Shown here in pieces: positions 18,681 to 26,719 of a DNA stretch of 64,000 bases. The DNA lies in contig DASVTR010000016.1 of NCBI GenBank assembly GCA_036387475.1, forward strand, positions 434,001 through 498,000, given 5' to 3'. The notes under the pieces are model-generated. The model saw only the letters and a list, made by a program, of their open reading frames with translations, did no database searches and was not told the DNA's origin. Source of the DNA: DASVTR01 sp036387475. Its GTDB lineage: Bacteria > Acidobacteriota > Blastocatellia > Pyrinomonadales > Pyrinomonadaceae. Made by a program: the position numbers and the translations under genes. Positions within the stretch are counted from its first letter, which is position 1. Each line of letters starts with the position of its first letter.

Positions 18681-19928
18681 TTAAGATAGTTGAGCCAGCG
18701 CTAGCTCTAGCAAGATGAGCTTTTTGATGCCTTTGTAGAAGGGTTCGATTTCGCAGTTTTCGGTGAGGGCGTGGGCGTCAGAGCAGGGGCCTGTGCCGGT
18801 GGAGATGGAGGAGATGCCTGCGAGGAGGGCAGCGGATGAGTTGTTAGAGCCGGTGGGGGTGATGGGTGGATCGAAGCCCATGGCGCGGTGGACGGCTTCG
18901 GCCATGAGGACGAGTTGGGAGTTGCGATGACCGGGAATCTGTGCGGCGGGAGAGGCGGAGAGGATTTCGGTCTTGAGGGTCATGCCGGCGCGGTCTGCTT
19001 CTTCTTTGAGGATAGCGGCGATTTTTTTGTCCAGGTCTGAGATGACATCGTTGTTTGTAGAGCGGAGGTCGAGGGTGAACCAGGCGTCTGCGGCTTTGGC
19101 GTTGACGACTTCGGAGCCGGCGAGCATGCCGATGTTGATATTTGAGGGCGGGTCTGTGGGCACGGGCAGTTCGTAGATGCGTGAGATGGCGCGTGCGAGG
19201 GGAAGGGTGGCGGAGTAGGGTGGCGTTGGGGAGCGCGTGTGACCGCCGGGGCCTATGAAATGGTGGCGATACCAGTTGATGCCGATGCCCGCGTAGGTGA
19301 AGCCTTCGTAGCCGCCGTCGAGCGCGACGTAGTGGTCAATTTTGCCTTTGTTCTCTTTGACGAAAAACTCCGCGCCGTCAAGGCCAGTCTCTTCCTTGAC
19401 GGTGAAGAGGAAGATGAGGTCGCCTTTCGTCCGTATCTGCGCCTGATCCAGGGCGCGGATGCTGGCGAGCATGGCTTCTATGTTGCGGGTGTCGTCGCCG
19501 ACGCCGGGAGCGTAAAGACGGCCATCACGGACGGTGGCTTTGATTTTCAGGCCGGGTTGGAAGACTGTATCGAGGTGAGCATCGAAGACGATTGCGGGGC
19601 CGCCGCCAGTGCCCTTGCGGACGGCGATGAGATTGCCCGCCGAGTCGTAATGAATATCCTTGAGCCTGTACTTGCGCAGCAGCTTTTCGATATAGGCGGC
19701 GCGCTCTTTCTCTTGGCCGGAGGGGGCGTTGATTTCCGTTATCGCTATCCACTCGCGCAGGATGCTGTCGCGATTACGCTCGATTGAGTCGAAGGCAGAT
19801 TTGACTTGCGGGTGATTCAGTAAGGCTTGGGCCTGTTCATTATATTGAACAGTTGTTTGAGACTGCGCTCGCGCGGATTGGGAAAGTATGCAGAAGATAA
19901 GGACGAAAACGCAAATTAATCTTGGCAT
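18681..19928 (-). CDS. exported M20-family metallopeptidase
   Basis: A 415-aa protein with a signal peptide (about residues 1-21, ending ARA-Q). The M20 di-zinc core is clear: VFDAHLDTVF supplies the first His/Asp, APGVGDDTRN the bridging Asp, and FLFTVKEETGLDGAEFF the general-base Glu pair. The lid domain (GPGGHTRSPTPP) carries the conserved His. Family members hydrolyse peptides or N-acyl amino acids; with the signal peptide this one acts in the periplasm. It could process peptides, including the neighbouring secreted peptide, but that is only contextual. It is monocistronic. Confidence 0.88.
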   Translation of the reverse strand: MPRLICVFVLIFCILSQSARAQSQTTVQYNEQAQALLNHPQVKSAFDSIERNRDSILREWIAITEINAPSGQEKERAAYIEKLLRKYRLKDIHYDSAGNLIAVRKGTGGGPAIVFDAHLDTVFQPGLKIKATVRDGRLYAPGVGDDTRNIEAMLASIRALDQAQIRTKGDLIFLFTVKEETGLDGAEFFVKENKGKIDHYVALDGGYEGFTYAGIGINWYRHHFIGPGGHTRSPTPPYSATLPLARAISRIYELPVPTDPPSNINIGMLAGSEVVNAKAADAWFTLDLRSTNNDVISDLDKKIAAILKEEADRAGMTLKTEILSASPAAQIPGHRNSQLVLMAEAVHRAMGFDPPITPTGSNNSSAALLAGISSISTGTGPCSDAHALTENCEIEPFYKGIKKLILLELALAQLS

Positions 19929-20047
19929 CTATTTCTCTTTATCATCAGAAAACGCTGGGCCAAAGTGAGCGCCAGCGTCTTTTAATAAGAACGAAGTCAA
20001 GTTATTGTAACCGGTCGCGGTTTATTACCGAAAGGCCAGTCTGAGTT

Positions 20048-21628
20048 ATGGATTCACCTGCGGTCGCAGGCGCAGAAAAGGGTAGTGTCGCGGTTATCGA
20101 AGACACACGCCGTTTAAGCCGCTGGCTTGACGGGGCGATTGTCTTTTGGTTGTTTGCGCTGGCGCTTTTCGCGCCGCTCTCGATTGCCGCTACGCAGATT
20201 AGTTGGGGGTGCGGGCTGCTCTTGTGGGGCGTGCGCCTGCTGCTTGGCCCGCGCGCGCGTTTATGGCGCACGCCCGTCGATTACGCCCTGCTAGCCTTCT
20301 TTATCCTGACCTTCATCTCGGCGCTCTTCTCTTACGACCAAACAGAATCTCTGGGCAAGCTGCGAGGCGCGAGCCTCTTCACAATCGTGTATCTGGTCGC
20401 GTTGAATGTGCGCTCGCGGCGCGTAGTGCAATTGCTGGCTTTGACGCTCGTTACGTCGTGCATGATAACGGTTGTTTATACGCTGGGCGAGAGAGCGCTT
20501 GGGCGCGGGGTGAAGCTTGCAGGCGTGAAGCAGGAAAGCCCGCTTTCCTTTGCGCTTTTTAGGAACGGCGAGACGCTGACTCCGACTCCGATTCAAAGCG
20601 GTGACACGGTGCTAGAAGTTGATGGGCGGAAGGTCAGCAGCCCCGAAGAAGTGGTCGCCGCACTGGATGAGAGCGCTTCTGTCAGCAAAGGCATGGCGCG
20701 GGTGAAGATTTATCGCGTCGAGTGGACGCCGGTATTGGAAGTTGAGCGCGGAAGTCTGCTGGCCGGAAAGACGGCGCTGGAACGATTGGGTATAGAGAGT
20801 TGGGCGCGCGGGCGCGACTGGCGCGCTGCGGGCTTCTACGGCCACTACGTCACCTATGCAGAAGTTTTGCAGTTAATCGCGTCGCTCGCCTTCGGTTTGC
20901 TGATAGCGCTCAGAAGCAAGAGGGGGTTGAGCGGCGTGCTGTTGTTGCTGGCGCTTGCGGGGCTTGGCTCTGCTTTGTTGTTGACGGTGACGCGCGCCTC
21001 TTGGGTGTCGTTTCTGCTCTCGGCCTTTGTGATAGTGCTGGCGGGCACGAGTCGGCGCACGGCGCTCGTCGTCGCGGGTTGCGCTCTGCCGCTCGTGCTA
21101 GGCGGCTGGCTCATACTGAAGCAGCAGCGAAAGGTGGGCTTCTACGACCAGAGCGACCAATCTGTGACGTGGCGGCAGACGGTCTGGCGTGAGAGTTTCA
21201 ACTTGCTGACGAGCGAGCCGCGACATCTGCTCGTAGGCGTCGGGATGGATTCCATTAAGCGACACTGGCGCGAGTGGGGCTTATTCGATGGAGGAAGGAT
21301 TCCATTGGGCCACCTGCATTCGACCCCGCTGCAACTGGCGGTTGAACGAGGGATACCGGCGCTCGTCGCGTGGCTCTTGTTAATCGGCATCTACGCGCGA
21401 ATGCTCTGGCGTCTTCTGCGCTCGTCCGCGCTCGATAATTGGATTGAGCGCGGGATAGCGCTCGGCGCGCTGGGGGGCTTGGTGGGATTCTTCACGAGCG
21501 GGATTGTTCATTACAATCTGGGCGATTCAGAGGTGGTGATGGTCTTCTACTTCATCATGGGATTGAGCCTTGTGTTGGAGAAGAGTGTGAGAGAACGGAG
21601 CGCCGCAGTGCCGCTTGAATTAACTTGA
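20048..21628 (+). CDS. O-antigen ligase/polymerase-like membrane protein with PDZ-like loop
   Basis: A 526-aa protein with about ten transmembrane helices. The Wzy_C/WaaL signature is in the large C-terminal loop: GHLHSTPLQLAVERGIPALV. Between helices at ~residues 170-235 there is an inserted segment, SGDTVLEVDGRKVSSPEEVV, that reads like a PDZ-domain core as in DegP or CtpA. Ligases of this family join lipid-linked polysaccharide to an acceptor on the periplasmic face. The PDZ-like insertion is unusual and could bind a C-terminal peptide or another subunit. Related function to the 1-16 kb locus is inferred. Confidence 0.82.
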   Translation: MDSPAVAGAEKGSVAVIEDTRRLSRWLDGAIVFWLFALALFAPLSIAATQISWGCGLLLWGVRLLLGPRARLWRTPVDYALLAFFILTFISALFSYDQTESLGKLRGASLFTIVYLVALNVRSRRVVQLLALTLVTSCMITVVYTLGERALGRGVKLAGVKQESPLSFALFRNGETLTPTPIQSGDTVLEVDGRKVSSPEEVVAALDESASVSKGMARVKIYRVEWTPVLEVERGSLLAGKTALERLGIESWARGRDWRAAGFYGHYVTYAEVLQLIASLAFGLLIALRSKRGLSGVLLLLALAGLGSALLLTVTRASWVSFLLSAFVIVLAGTSRRTALVVAGCALPLVLGGWLILKQQRKVGFYDQSDQSVTWRQTVWRESFNLLTSEPRHLLVGVGMDSIKRHWREWGLFDGGRIPLGHLHSTPLQLAVERGIPALVAWLLLIGIYARMLWRLLRSSALDNWIERGIALGALGGLVGFFTSGIVHYNLGDSEVVMVFYFIMGLSLVLEKSVRERSAAVPLELT

Positions 21629-21680
21629 AGGAATTAACGCCCGCCGAGCAGACGGCGAAGATTGACGCTGTCAACAAAAA

Positions 21681-21713
21681 CGTGCGTGGTTCAGTCTGAC
21701 TGAACCACGCACG
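21681..21713. terminator. strong bidirectional terminator
   Basis: A perfect 15-bp stem (left arm 21681-21695, right arm 21699-21713) with a 3-nt loop. An A-run stands to its left and a T6 run follows at 21714-21719, so it can end transcription of both the convergent ligase and subtilase genes. Confidence 0.92.
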
Positions 21714-21738
21714 TTTTTTGTTTGCTGTTAATTGTTGA

Positions 21739-23799
21739 TTAGTCGCCGAACATAATGCCGTCGCCGAACATGATGCCGTCGCCAAACATAATTCCATCGC
21801 CGAGGAGGAAGCCATCGCCGAACATGATGCCGTCGCCGTGCAGCCAACCGTCGCCGATGAGGAGGGCGTCGCCGAACATAATGCCGTCGCCGAACATAAT
21901 GCCATCGCCAAACATGATGCCATCGCCAAACATGATGCCGTCGCCGAACATGATGCCGTCGCTGAGCAGCAAACCGTTCGTCGTCTGAATCGCATCGCCG
22001 AACATAATGCCATCGCCAAACATGATGCCGTCGCCGAACATAATGCCGTCGCTGATGAGGATGCCATTACTGAGCAGCCAGCCGCTTGAGAGGACGTGGA
22101 TGCCGTCGCCGAACATGATGCCGTTAACGAGAATCGGATGATCCTGGTAGAAGACGCCCTGCGCATAGCTGATGTGCGCGTTGAAGGGAGCGCTCTCGCC
22201 ACCGATGGTCGCAGTGTTAAGCGAACTGAGGGTCGTTTTGCCTAACAGGTGATCGCCTGCGACGAGGCGGTCGGCGTGCTGGTCAATGGCGCGGGCCATC
22301 TTCACTGCGCCGACGGCGTTGACTTCGCCTGCGCCCTGCGTGATGGCGCTCTGCCCTGGGGTGTGGAAATTAACGGCGGTCAGGTTTTGGGCAGTGCGCA
22401 TCAACGCGGACTTGACGAGTTGAGGGGTGAGAGATTTGTTGGCATCAAGCATCAGCGCGACCGTTCCGGAAACAATGGGGGCGGCAAACGAGGTGCCGGA
22501 AAATTTGTAATAAGCATTGAGCATCGCACCAGCCGCGACGGGCTGCTGTATGTGCTGCGGAGCGCGATTGATGAAGGTCGGGTTTTCTGCCTGCGACATG
22601 GCGGCGATGATGCGCGTGCCGGGAGCAACGATGTCTGGCTTCGAGTGGCGGTCAAAGCGCGTCGGGCCTTTGGATGAGTAATCGGAAACGTAATCATCGG
22701 AGCGCTGGACGGTCGAGCGCGTATCGGTTGCGCCGACGGTAATGACGAGCGGGTCGTTGGCAGGGCTGGTGATGCTGCCGTAGGCCAGTTGATAGACGGG
22801 CTTGCCAAGTGAGTCGTAGCCGACGACCGTTGTCGTGCGGCCATAGTTTCCGGCGCTGCACACAACGACGATGCCCGCGCGGACGGCGCGTTCGACGGCC
22901 TGGCACATCGGGTCTGTTTTGTAAGATTCGTAGATCGAGCCACCGAGGCTCATGTTCATGATGCGGATGTTGAAGCGGTCTTTGTTGGCTATGGCCCAGT
23001 TAATGGCGTTGAGTGTGCTGCTGGTGCGGCCAATGCCGTTTTCGTCAATCACGCGGAGGTCAACGAGGTTTGCTTCCGGCGCGATGCCGACGTAATTTTC
23101 GGCATAGCCTTTGGAGGCTGCGCCGTTTCCGGCTGCGATGCTGGCGACGCCAGTGCCGTGACCGTAGGCATCGCCCGTGCGCGTGCTGCTCGTGAAATCA
23201 ACGGAGGCGAGGATGCGCGATTTGTCTGCATTCTTGTTGAAGTCGGGGTGATTGCTGATGCCGCTGTCAACGATGGCAATGGTGATGCCCTTGCCTGTGT
23301 AGCCGGGGGTGCGCGCGAGACCTGCCTGCACCTGCGATGCTCCGGTGGCGTCGGTCGTGACGCTCTGCGCTTTGAGCGGGCGGTCTGGCGAGATGTAGGC
23401 GATATCGTTGCGGCCAGCCAAGGCTGCGAGGCCGCTATAGGGAACGTTCGCCACTATCGTATTGAGGGAGTCGTAGCTGCTGCTGGTCGTGCCGCCGGCG
23501 CTGGCAATCGCATCCTGCGCTGCCTGCGAGCCGCCTTTGGTCTGGATGATGACGCGCACGCTGCCGGTGTTGCCGCCGGTGCTGCCGCCCGTCGAGCCGC
23601 CTTCGGGGTCGTCCTTAGTCGTTCCCGTACCTGTAGAAGGGTCTAGGGCGCTGAGCAGTTCGGGGGAGAGCTTGCTGTCGGTCGTCTCCGTCAGTGCTTG
23701 GGAGATGGCGTTGCCGCGCGCTGCAAAAGTTGTTAAGGGGGTAAGCGAGACGAGCACTAAGCTGATGAGTGTCAGTTGAGCGATTAATCGGCGAAACAT
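21739..23799 (-). CDS. secreted subtilisin-like serine protease (S8) with hexapeptide-repeat tail
   Basis: A 686-aa protein from ATG 23799, chosen because a signal peptide (MFRRLIAQL..., cut after TTFAA) and AAGGA lie there; the frame extends 23 codons further. A Gly/Ser/Thr linker and an I9-like pro-region (VRVIIQTKGG...LKA) precede the S8 domain. Catalytic residues are Asp178 (IVDSGI), His214 (GHGTGVAS) and Ser437 (SGTSFAAP). The last ~127 residues are hexapeptide repeats with consensus GIMFGD. The enzyme is exported; the tail may form a solenoid or surface anchor. The substrate is unknown. Confidence 0.9.
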   Translation of the reverse strand: MFRRLIAQLTLISLVLVSLTPLTTFAARGNAISQALTETTDSKLSPELLSALDPSTGTGTTKDDPEGGSTGGSTGGNTGSVRVIIQTKGGSQAAQDAIASAGGTTSSSYDSLNTIVANVPYSGLAALAGRNDIAYISPDRPLKAQSVTTDATGASQVQAGLARTPGYTGKGITIAIVDSGISNHPDFNKNADKSRILASVDFTSSTRTGDAYGHGTGVASIAAGNGAASKGYAENYVGIAPEANLVDLRVIDENGIGRTSSTLNAINWAIANKDRFNIRIMNMSLGGSIYESYKTDPMCQAVERAVRAGIVVVCSAGNYGRTTTVVGYDSLGKPVYQLAYGSITSPANDPLVITVGATDTRSTVQRSDDYVSDYSSKGPTRFDRHSKPDIVAPGTRIIAAMSQAENPTFINRAPQHIQQPVAAGAMLNAYYKFSGTSFAAPIVSGTVALMLDANKSLTPQLVKSALMRTAQNLTAVNFHTPGQSAITQGAGEVNAVGAVKMARAIDQHADRLVAGDHLLGKTTLSSLNTATIGGESAPFNAHISYAQGVFYQDHPILVNGIMFGDGIHVLSSGWLLSNGILISDGIMFGDGIMFGDGIMFGDAIQTTNGLLLSDGIMFGDGIMFGDGIMFGDGIMFGDGIMFGDALLIGDGWLHGDGIMFGDGFLLGDGIMFGDGIMFGDGIMFGD
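21742..22122. repeat. 18-bp tandem repeat coding for GIMFGD hexapeptides
   Basis: The 3' end of the subtilase consists of 21 consecutive six- (once seven-) residue units; 13 are exactly GIMFGD and others are variants such as GLLLSD, GWLHGD, GFLLGD and AIQTTN. At DNA level the unit is 18 bp with synonymous and conservative changes, so protein-level selection seems likely. Confidence 0.92.
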
Positions 23800-24248
23800 A
23801 ATAGGGTTCCTTTCTTGCCTTGTGCCTCTCCGTGGAAGCCACGCTCTTTTATTGCGGGGGACTGGCACAGCATCTAAAAATTGTTGTTGAATTCAAAGAG
23901 TTGATCGTTTGTCGCACCGGCAAGGCTGGGAGGCGCTTGCCGCGACCACGAGAGCAAGGGATTTCGTTTGCCCTCATCCGCTGCTCTCTTCAACGATCTG
24001 CCCTTTACTACTTCAATCGCCGTGCCACTCATTGAAGATTTTTTGCAACGCGCACAAGTCTAATTATTTACTAGTTTACGTGGCATAGTCGGGGCACTGG
24101 CGGGCAGAGGCGGGAAGGCGGCGAAAATGTATATCACGTATCCAATTTATCGAGTAAAAGCCAATAAAACAGCCTTTTATTGGTGAAATGAGCAAATAGC
24201 GAAAGTGGTTACGAAGTATACAGTGGTAACCATGTATCCAGTCAAAGG
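23800..24248. other. non-coding region upstream of subtilase, left flank of mobile element
   Basis: About 450 bp without a convincing gene. It should hold the subtilase promoter and leader; a small hairpin (CGTGG/CCACG, 23831-23843) lies 32 bp before the start. From about 24060 the base composition becomes more AT-rich. The 71-codon open frame at 23820-24035 has no protein-like features. Confidence 0.5.
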
Positions 24249-24316
24249 GGGCTTTGCACAAAAAGTCGGTTCTGGAAGGTACTTTTTGTGCAACTCGCAT
24301 TTCTGCACAAAAAGTC
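24249..24316. repeat. left end of element: three TGCACAAAAAGT sites
   Basis: Sites at 24256-24267 (direct, within the 19-bp terminal repeat), 24281-24292 (inverted) and 24304-24315 (direct). Multi-site ends of this kind usually bind transposase cooperatively; here that is inference. Confidence 0.8.
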
Positions 24317-24351
24317 ATTTCAGCGAGCGGAAAGTTTGATAGGCTTGCGGC

Positions 24352-25053
24352 ATGGCAAATTGGCTCAAAGACATCTACCGCGAAATACGCCCTAACGCGC
24401 TTTGGGATGTAATCAAATTTATGATTATCGCCGGAGTCTCATTGTTGATAGTTCTGCTATATCGCTTGTGGGTCTATTTGCGGCAACTCCCACAAGACCG
24501 CGTTGTAGATTTAGCGATATTCGGCGGGGCATTCGTACTGTTAACCAGCGCATACGCCCTCACAAAATATAGAAGCAGGAAAGCCCCACCATCTGCACCA
24601 TCAGGTCATAACCCCTCTGTAGTAGATGCCAAGCGGGAAGAAACACAGAAGGCCGCGCCGAAACAGAAGGAAGCCGTTTCTAATCAGAATAGAGAGATTA
24701 TTCCACTACCCCCTGACCAACTGGTGCAGATTTTTGAGCCGTGGTGGGCTTCAGTTAAACGACAGAAACAAATACATGAAGATTGGCAGAAATGGACTGG
24801 TCGGTGGGTTATGGTCGCAGGGGTTTTAGGCAGCGCACACAAGCAAAGTGACGGCAGCTTAATGGTTGTATTCAGCGTGGCGCATAAAGAGTACCCAGAG
24901 TTCATTGCCATGTACTTTCGTAAAGAGTGGGCTGACCGTCTCTCTGGTTTAAGAGGCAAAGAGCGCGTAAAAGTAGTAGGTAAAGTTCAAAAGCTTCAAC
25001 CCCACGAATTATTCCTAGAAGATTGTGAGCTTTTAGATTTTCAGCCTAGTTAG
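24352..25053 (+). CDS. passenger membrane protein with possible C-terminal OB-like domain
   Basis: A 233-aa protein. Two transmembrane helices (~17-42 and ~52-72) are followed by a charged linker (~75-120) and a folded C-terminal part (~130-233) with WVMVAGVLGSA, VVFSVAHKEYPEFIAMYF and RVKVVGKVQKLQPHELFLED, a beta-rich pattern like an OB-fold. No known family assigned. The stop (25051-25053) overlaps the convergent transposase stop, and the gene lies within the element's inverted repeats, so it probably moves with it. Codon use is more AT-rich than the housekeeping genes nearby. The start ATG lacks a strong ribosome site. Confidence 0.7.
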   Translation: MANWLKDIYREIRPNALWDVIKFMIIAGVSLLIVLLYRLWVYLRQLPQDRVVDLAIFGGAFVLLTSAYALTKYRSRKAPPSAPSGHNPSVVDAKREETQKAAPKQKEAVSNQNREIIPLPPDQLVQIFEPWWASVKRQKQIHEDWQKWTGRWVMVAGVLGSAHKQSDGSLMVVFSVAHKEYPEFIAMYFRKEWADRLSGLRGKERVKVVGKVQKLQPHELFLEDCELLDFQPS

Positions 25054-26192
25054 CCCCAGAACTCCGGCTCAATACCGAGTTCATAGATAGATTGGATAAG
25101 GCAACAGATATTGTGACACAGAATCTTGCACAGCAATTCATTCATCTGCGCTTGATACGTCTTGCTGCGAAGCGAACTACCAAACTTCGATTTAATCATG
25201 CTGAATGTCGTCTCAACATTACTGCGCTTATGATAGTGCTGCTTGAACCATTCCTGATTGTAAGCATAGAAGTGATAGAGGCGCGTCCACGTCGCATCTT
25301 TCGGATTAGCCTTACTCGTCTCTTTGAAATCAATGTACGGCGAGGCCGCTTTGCTGACAACGAGTTTAAGATTCGCTCGGCTGCTATATGCCTTGTCTGC
25401 CGAGACTTCATTCATCACGAAGTTTTCAGCCGTCGCGTTTACCAGACCATTAAACTGTGGGCTATCGCCAGCATCCTTATCAGTGACAATGCAACTCGTT
25501 ACGATGTTGGTACGGACGCCGCACATCAAGTGAGCCTTGAGCCAGTTCTGCCGCTTGTAATCTTTGGCCGTCACGCTCTCATATCTGACCTTGAAGTTGC
25601 CGCCCCACTTAACCTCTACCCACCGCGAATAGGTGCTGGTAGAGAAGCCGGAACTATCAACAGCGAAATCATACTCAACAGTTTTCAGAGGCAAACTGCT
25701 TTCAGTAATCAGAGCATGAAGATAAGCCGTGAGCCATTCGGCTTCCATGTAGTTAGACAAAGAATTGAAATGCGGAGCGCGGGCGAGATAGCCGCGTTGC
25801 TGTGCCTCTCTCAAATCAGACATCGTGCGACGAGAAGAAAAGCCACAATAGACTTTCATCACGATAGCGAACAGCATATCGGAGAGCGGAAGGCGCGGGC
25901 GTCCGAAAGTCTGTACAGGTTCTTCTATGCCATTGCAGAGTGCGTGAAGCAACTCTTGAAAGCGGGATTTCTCGTTTACTTGAGCGAGATTATATTCGTG
26001 CCATTCTTGGCCGTAAGTCTTGCGGGCTTTAACAGGGGATTCAATCATCATGCACCTTGCTTTCAGGGCATGACAGTCGCACAATACGGTTGCGGTTACT
26101 TCGTGCGCTATCACGCGGTAATCGAAAAGGTCTTGCTGAGTGTTACCAGCACTCGGCAAGGCCACTTTTTTAGTTCTCAAACAGGTGCTCAT
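25050..26192 (-). CDS. DDE transposase, IS5/IS4-type
   Basis: A 380-aa product from ATG 26192. The DDE triad is visible: Asp179 (DFAVDSSGFST), Asp266 (EVSADKAYSS) and Glu327 (KRSNVETTFSMIKSKFG), the last in the Y-(2)-R-(3)-E-(6)-K style signature of IS4/IS5 enzymes. FGRPRLPLSDMLFAIVMKVY is the conserved N-terminal helix region. Alternative starts are TTG 26219 and ATG 26051/26048, the latter behind AAGGTG. A 12-bp stem-loop (26219-26230/26243-26254) lies just upstream, as often seen before IS transposases. The reading frame is intact, so the element may still be active. Confidence 0.88.
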   Translation of the reverse strand: MSTCLRTKKVALPSAGNTQQDLFDYRVIAHEVTATVLCDCHALKARCMMIESPVKARKTYGQEWHEYNLAQVNEKSRFQELLHALCNGIEEPVQTFGRPRLPLSDMLFAIVMKVYCGFSSRRTMSDLREAQQRGYLARAPHFNSLSNYMEAEWLTAYLHALITESSLPLKTVEYDFAVDSSGFSTSTYSRWVEVKWGGNFKVRYESVTAKDYKRQNWLKAHLMCGVRTNIVTSCIVTDKDAGDSPQFNGLVNATAENFVMNEVSADKAYSSRANLKLVVSKAASPYIDFKETSKANPKDATWTRLYHFYAYNQEWFKQHYHKRSNVETTFSMIKSKFGSSLRSKTYQAQMNELLCKILCHNICCLIQSIYELGIEPEFWG

Positions 26193-26378
26193 TCTACGCT
26201 TTTTCACGCACAAAATCAACAGTTAAATGCTTGAAAGCACAGGCATTTAGCTGTCAATGTGACTTACTTTTTACGGGAGTTTTAGAGGCTGAAAAGGTGT
26301 CTGCTACATGGTCGTTGAAGTGATAAACGAATCTCTGATTTAAGAGGTTCAAGAAATCGGACTTTTGGGTAAAAGAAA

Positions 26379-26458
26379 AGCAGCGAGTTGTCCTGTACGA
26401 GGATTCGCTGCTCAACCTTAGCGCACTCGGACGCCACAAAGGGGGAGTGGCGGAGCGC
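26379..26458. other. two adjacent strong hairpins inside the mobile element
   Basis: Hairpin 1: AGCAGCGA (26379-26386) pairs with TCGCTGCT (26405-26412), with an inner TCCT/AGGA stem. Hairpin 2: GCGC..CTC..CGCCAC (26421-26437) pairs with GTGGCGGAGCGC (26447-26458). They are in the 300-bp non-coding stretch between the transposase start and the right-end repeats. A structured RNA or a protein-binding end segment is possible; no known RNA family is recognised. Confidence 0.4.
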
Positions 26459-26513
26459 AATAACTTCACTATGTGCTTATTAAGAGACATTGTAAAGGCC
26501 ATACAGTCTTAGG

Positions 26514-26570
26514 GACTTTTTGTGCAGGCTCAATACTTTTTGTGCAAGTGAGACTTTTTGTGCAAAGCCC
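26514..26570. repeat. right end of element: three ACTTTTTGTGCA sites
   Basis: Inverted-orientation cores at 26515-26526, 26535-26546 and 26553-26564; the outermost is part of the perfect 19-bp terminal repeat that ends at 26570. Centre spacings are about 20 bp and 18 bp. Confidence 0.8.
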
Positions 26571-26673
26571 GACACTGCAGGTCATGCTGGCATATGCGCG
26601 TGCGACAGGGATTTCGATGGAAGTAATAGTAGATGATAAACTAGAACTGGCATTTATTACCTACAGGCGCTGA
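26566..26673 (+). pseudogene. 3' remnant of an XRE-family regulator gene
   Basis: From the element's right end the sequence reads SPTLQVMLAYARATGISMEV then VDDKLELAF and a stop. This is the typical last helix and tail of XRE/Cro-type regulators, in which a ...LLxYAR...VxxDxLIDDxLDL pattern follows the HTH. The HTH part is missing and not found at the other flank, so insertion was accompanied by loss of the 5' part or hit an already broken gene. It directly precedes the endonuclease gene and may have been a controller of the restriction system (inference). Confidence 0.6.
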
Positions 26674-26719
26674 AAGCAGGTGGAGCATGGAGCGCAATCG
26701 ACGCGGAAAGTAGGATTGA

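Larger units (their letters stand above)
24249..26570. mobile_element. 2.3-kb IS5/IS4-type element with iterated inverted ends and a passenger gene
   Basis: A perfect 19-bp inverted repeat (24249-24267 and 26552-26570; core TTTGCACAAAAAGTC) bounds the element. Each end has three copies of the core TGCACAAAAAGT: left 24256-24267, 24281-24292 and 24304-24315; right 26515-26526, 26535-26546 and 26553-26564. Inside are a 233-aa membrane-protein gene and a convergent DDE transposase whose stop codons overlap. The right end abuts the truncated 3' end of an XRE regulator gene. No target-site duplication is evident by eye. Confidence 0.65.

Noticed and set aside
25092..26234. 380-aa plus-strand frame
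   Set aside because: Exact antisense of the transposase, whose DDE motifs are clear.
26473..26673. Complete 66-aa gene
   Set aside because: Its first half is the element's right end; only the C-terminal half resembles a protein (XRE tail), so it was called a remnant.
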